From IMG/VR virus record IMGVR_UViG_3300044971_001477, positions 1-64,000 of that record: a stretch of 64,000 nucleotides of DNA, one strand, 5' to 3'. The DNA is from a virus. Below are positions 61,533-64,000 of the stretch, one piece after another. Position numbers and translations under genes: made by a program. The notes beneath the pieces were generated by a model, which made no database searches, was not told the origin of the DNA, and worked only from the letters and a program-made list of their open reading frames with translations. Position 1 is the first letter of the stretch. The number at the start of each line of letters is the position of its first letter.

Positions 61533-61608
61533 ATTGTAAAGATACAAAAAATTTTGTAATCGGAGTCTACTTGTGCGAAAAATATTAAACTAATAAATTA
61601 AAATTTTT

Positions 61609-61653
61609 ATCTTTTAACCCAAAACCACGGGTCCTACCATTAGACCAAAAGAC
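61609..61653 (-). pseudogene. Truncated tRNA remnant
   Basis: GTCTTTT / AAAAGAT pair as a 7-bp acceptor-like stem, with a clear tRNA D-arm GGTCTAATGGTAGGACC between them, but anticodon and T-arm are missing or collapsed (45 nt in total). Upstream of the holin-like gene on the opposite strand. Confidence 0.5.
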
Positions 61654-61672
61654 TGTTTTACTATTTTTTTGA

Positions 61673-61681
61673 TATTTATAG
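61673..61681 (+). promoter_or_regulatory. Putative late promoter element (TATTTATAG)
   Basis: Rightward copy 30 nt before the holin-like ATG at 61712. Confidence 0.5.
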
Positions 61682-61711
61682 TCTGGCATAAACCTTTAAT
61701 CAACATTAAAA

Positions 61712-61876
61712 ATGACTAAAGAACAAATCCAAGGTATCGTTAGACACGCACTTACTTTTGTAGGTGGTATCCTGATTATGAAAGGTCTTGCAACTGATTC
61801 ATCAGTACAAGAACTTATCGGAGCAGCGGTTACACTTGTAGGTGGTGTGTGGTCAATTATTTCTAAAAAGAAATAG
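61712..61876 (+). CDS. Holin-like two-helix membrane protein
   Basis: 54 residues: MTKEQIQGIVRHALTFVGGI then LIMKGLATDSSVQELIGAAV and TLVGGVWSIISKKK. Two hydrophobic segments (~10-25 and ~36-50), a short polar turn, and a lysine end: the plan of small class II holins. Late-type promoter upstream, terminator downstream. It would release the M15 endolysin, whose gene lies 3.4 kb away on the other strand. Confidence 0.7.
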   Translation: MTKEQIQGIVRHALTFVGGILIMKGLATDSSVQELIGAAVTLVGGVWSIISKKK

Positions 61877-61900
61877 TTGATAAATACCAAATCAAAGAAA

Positions 61901-61926
61901 AAAGGGGGAATTATCCCCCTTTTTTT
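61901..61926 (+). terminator. Rho-independent terminator after holin-like gene
   Basis: Stem AAGGGGGAA / TTATCCCCCTT followed by T-run. Confidence 0.85.
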
Positions 61927-61951
61927 GTTTATTGATGTAAAAAAATTATCA

Positions 61952-62659
61952 CTAATTAATTTTTAATTTACACTCATTACAGAACTCTTTAGTGTCTAAA
62001 CCGTGAGATTTCATGATACAAGATTGGTTATTACAGTGAGATAACCCAAAGTTATGTCCTAATTCGTGTACCGCAGTATGAACTAAACTAGTATTATTAT
62101 AGTGATTGTTGTTTCTCATTTCTTTAGTACTGATAACAGAGCCGTCACAATTAATTCTTGCGTGTCCACTAATCAAATCATTAGAATTTTCATTACATAA
62201 TGGTTCGTCAGTAACATACATATTCATATTTGATTTACCAACAGATAATGTTAATACTTTGTACGCTAATAATACGTTAGTGTTATTGTCATAGTAAAAA
62301 TCATCTGACTCAACACTTTCAGAGATGACACAACGGATACCGTAGAAGTTTTCAACACCTTCTTTGATTGTATAAAGGTCACTTTGAGTATATTTACCAA
62401 AACCGTGGATGTTGATTACTCGGTCAGAACTAACTTCAGTTGAAGATGGTTGTTTTGAATCAGTAATTTTAACCTCTTCTTCTTTTGAATAGTTCTTGTC
62501 ATAACCGTAAACTTTGTCAAGTCTTTTTGCCTCAGACTCCAAAGAACCCATTACTTTGTCATAACTATAGTCGTATTTTTCCAAATACTCATTGGTTCCT
62601 CCGATAACAAAAACCATCAAACCAATATAAACGATGTCTTTAAGTGCTGAATATTTCAT
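61952..62659 (-). CDS. Archaemetzincin-like zinc protease with N-terminal membrane anchor
   Basis: 235 residues. The C-terminus carries HELGHNFGLSHCNNQSCIM then FCNEC: HExxHxxGxxHC-x4-CxM-x10-CxxC, the archaemetzincin pattern (usual spacing before CxxC is ~17). The two metal Cys clusters and the Met-turn are all present. Residues ~8-22 (DIVYIGLMVFVIGGT) form a signal anchor, so the catalytic domain would face the periplasm or outside. Host-type -7 box TACATTTG ends 4 nt before the ATG. A phage-encoded member is unusual; the target is unknown. Confidence 0.75.
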   Translation of the reverse strand: MKYSALKDIVYIGLMVFVIGGTNEYLEKYDYSYDKVMGSLESEAKRLDKVYGYDKNYSKEEEVKITDSKQPSSTEVSSDRVINIHGFGKYTQSDLYTIKEGVENFYGIRCVISESVESDDFYYDNNTNVLLAYKVLTLSVGKSNMNMYVTDEPLCNENSNDLISGHARINCDGSVISTKEMRNNNHYNNTSLVHTAVHELGHNFGLSHCNNQSCIMKSHGLDTKEFCNECKLKIN

Positions 62660-62663
62660 ACCA

Positions 62664-62671
62664 CAAATGTA
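62664..62671 (-). promoter_or_regulatory. Host-type -7 box (TACATTTG)
   Basis: 4 nt upstream of the ATG at 62659; matches TAnnTTTG. Confidence 0.6.
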
Positions 62672-62697
62672 CTATTTTTTTTTAATCTACAAAAAAA

Positions 62698-62949
62698 TTA
62701 TTCATTTTTTAAATCGTCAATCATCATTTTTTTTAAAATTGATGGATTATTTTTCCACTCTTTCCAAGTTTCAAAATCTTTCAACCTTTCTAAGGTTTGT
62801 TCGGGTATAAGTAAAAACCCTTCAGGTGTTATACCATCATATTTATGAAAATGTGAATTTTCTATTTTTTCCGTAATCATTTGACAAAATAGTTCGCTAT
62901 TAACAAACTCGTTGTGTTCTTGTTCTAAGATATTGTCATGTCTTCCCAT
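62698..62949 (-). CDS. Hypothetical small protein
   Basis: 83 residues (GRHDNILEQEHNEFVNSELF), acidic, helical; no family recognised. A tRNA-Arg gene lies immediately upstream on the same strand. A TTTATTATATGGG segment before the ATG resembles the late element only loosely. Confidence 0.5.
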   Translation of the reverse strand: MGRHDNILEQEHNEFVNSELFCQMITEKIENSHFHKYDGITPEGFLLIPEQTLERLKDFETWKEWKNNPSILKKMMIDDLKNE

Positions 62950-62963
62950 ATAATAAATTTTAG

Positions 62964-63037
62964 TGACCTCGACTGGATTCGAACCAGTAACCTACACATT
63001 AGAAGTGTGTTGCTCTGTCCAATTGAGCTACGAAGCC
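62964..63037 (-). tRNA. tRNA-Arg (TCT)
   Basis: Acceptor GGCTTCG / CGAGGTC (two wobbles), anticodon stem ACACA / TGTGT with loop CTTCTAA (TCT), T-arm ACTGG-TTCGAAT-CCAGT. It reads AGA, the common Arg codon of this AT-rich genome. Confidence 0.92.
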
Positions 63038-63102
63038 GTAAGTTAAATCTTTTTAATTTATAGTATAAAGATAATATAAATTATAAAATAGTCAAAAAGG
63101 GA

Positions 63103-64000
63103 TTACATTCTTTTTTTACCTCCAAAAATATTTGGCGTCTTATTTACCTTATTAAATGTTTTTGTTAAGGACTTTCTTGCTTCGTCGGCAATGGAACCTT
63201 TTTTAATCTCAATTAATTTGTTCCTGTCTAACGGAATATTCTCCCTAATAGGTTTAATATGATTTTTGGGGTTATACACGTTTTTGTTAAGAATAATTTG
63301 ATTAATTAAGTCATAGTTAAATGAAGACACCTTTGGGCTGAGTGGTTTATCAGTTAATAAATTATTAATTAACTCTTTTGATGTCGGGACGTTTTCAACA
63401 TTAATTTTTATCTCATCGTAACCTTTCTCGATAATTAATTTTTTATAAACAGGTAATTGGTATATATGTTTTGCGGTAAGACCTTGTAATTTAGAATCTC
63501 CAAAAGAACTATTTTTAGAATAGGATTGATGGTTGTGCCATGTGTAAAGATAGGTTACCTCATCTAAGAAATAATAATGTTCATTACCTGACATTTCTAA
63601 CATAGGTATCCCAATGCCTAAATCTACTGCCGCTTTAAAATATTGCCCATTGTATCTTAAATCAGCATCTTTTATCATTCTGAATAAAAATGCTCGATAA
63701 GTTCTCATGTGAGAAAAGTTCCAACTAGTACGTCTAGGGTTATCCGCATTTGCTCTACCATACTTCATGGTGCCACCCTTTTTATCTCTCCATTTAGAAC
63801 CACAAATCCAAATATTAGGGTCAGTGTAAATTTTATTAATTAAACCTAACACAAAATTATCAATTAATTGGTCATCCCCATCCAATTCAATAATAACATC
63901 GTTCGAATCAATATTTTTGTTATTACGAATAACATCTATAAAATTTTTGGTTTTATATTTTTTTTCTGTGTTTTTTATAAGAATAAAACGTTCATCATCA
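63103..64000 (-). CDS. Glycosyltransferase family 2, N-terminus outside window
   Basis: The minus-strand frame is open to the right edge; a shorter in-frame TTG at 63885 is not the true start because upstream codons read DVIIELDGDDQL, the conserved GT2 DxD-containing block with its preceding strand. About 299 codons are visible. The later EVTYLYTWHNHQSYSKNSSF resembles the acceptor side. The C-terminal ~100 residues are basic (KSLTKTFNKVNKTPNIFGGK). It extends the set of glycan genes beyond the main cassette. Confidence 0.75.
   Translation of the reverse strand, partial: DDERFILIKNTEKKYKTKNFIDVIRNNKNIDSNDVIIELDGDDQLIDNFVLGLINKIYTDPNIWICGSKWRDKKGGTMKYGRANADNPRRTSWNFSHMRTYRAFLFRMIKDADLRYNGQYFKAAVDLGIGIPMLEMSGNEHYYFLDEVTYLYTWHNHQSYSKNSSFGDSKLQGLTAKHIYQLPVYKKLIIEKGYDEIKINVENVPTSKELINNLLTDKPLSPKVSSFNYDLINQIILNKNVYNPKNHIKPIRENIPLDRNKLIEIKKGSIADEARKSLTKTFNKVNKTPNIFGGKKRM

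Overview
This 64 kb, AT-rich window is part of the genome of a large tailed phage of the T4 superfamily (contractile-tail myovirus) that very probably infects a Bacteroidota (Flavobacterium-like) host. The phage assignment rests on a recognisable T4-type head module on the minus strand: terminase large subunit, portal, prohead protease, acidic scaffold and major capsid protein. It also has a gp5-like baseplate hub, a gp55-like sigma factor, an endolysin and a holin-like gene. The host inference rests on promoters of the Bacteroidota form TTTG-N19/20-TAnnTTTG, the general lack of Shine-Dalgarno sites, and collagen-like and TPTP-rich fibre proteins. The standard genetic code fits all genes.

Layout. 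1-7.7 kb (minus): fibre proteins, namely a giant Gly-X-Y (GTS/GSS) protein running off the left edge, two small proteins and a 1430-residue protein with a lectin-like domain and Thr-Pro linkers. 7.8-10.6 kb (plus): small proteins including WYL-like and possibly LETM1-like ones. 10.7-22.4 kb (plus): a tightly packed glycan cassette of glycosyltransferases, cytidylyltransferase, short DegT-like aminotransferase, WbqC, methyltransferase, NeuD-like acyltransferase, beta-propeller and PhyH dioxygenase, with a 3'-5' exonuclease and a dUTPase inserted. 22.4-26.7 kb: PhoH, a HAD-like protein, two more glycosyltransferases and the late sigma factor. 26.7-33.1 kb: tail/baseplate genes. 33.2-49 kb (mostly minus): head genes and companions, plus a phage ribosomal protein bS21. 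49-54.6 kb: nucleotidyltransferase, KTSC protein, ClpC-like unfoldase, M20-type peptidase.

54.7-63 kb is an RNA and lysis region: a tmRNA with an unusual tag (ends AAVVA), a convergent ~0.95 kb highly structured noncoding RNA behind three tandem promoter repeats (GOLLD/ROOL-like in style), a two-domain M15 endolysin, a degenerate M23-like protein, a GAF-like membrane protein, a five-gene tRNA cluster (Asp, Glu, Met, Ile, His) with structured spacers, a separate tRNA-Arg, a holin-like gene and an archaemetzincin-like protease. The right edge cuts a glycosyltransferase.

How it may work together. Two promoter classes can be read from the sequence: the host-type promoter before RNA and accessory genes, often exactly 4 nt from the ATG (apparently leaderless), and a second element, TATTTAT[A/T/G][A/G/T], before virion and lysis genes on both strands, a good candidate for the late promoter of the encoded gp55-like sigma. 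Phage bS21, tmRNA, tRNAs and a ClpC-like unfoldase point to takeover of translation and protein quality control. The glycan cassette, next to extremely Thr/Ser-rich virion proteins, suggests either a glycosylated virion or remodelling of the host surface.
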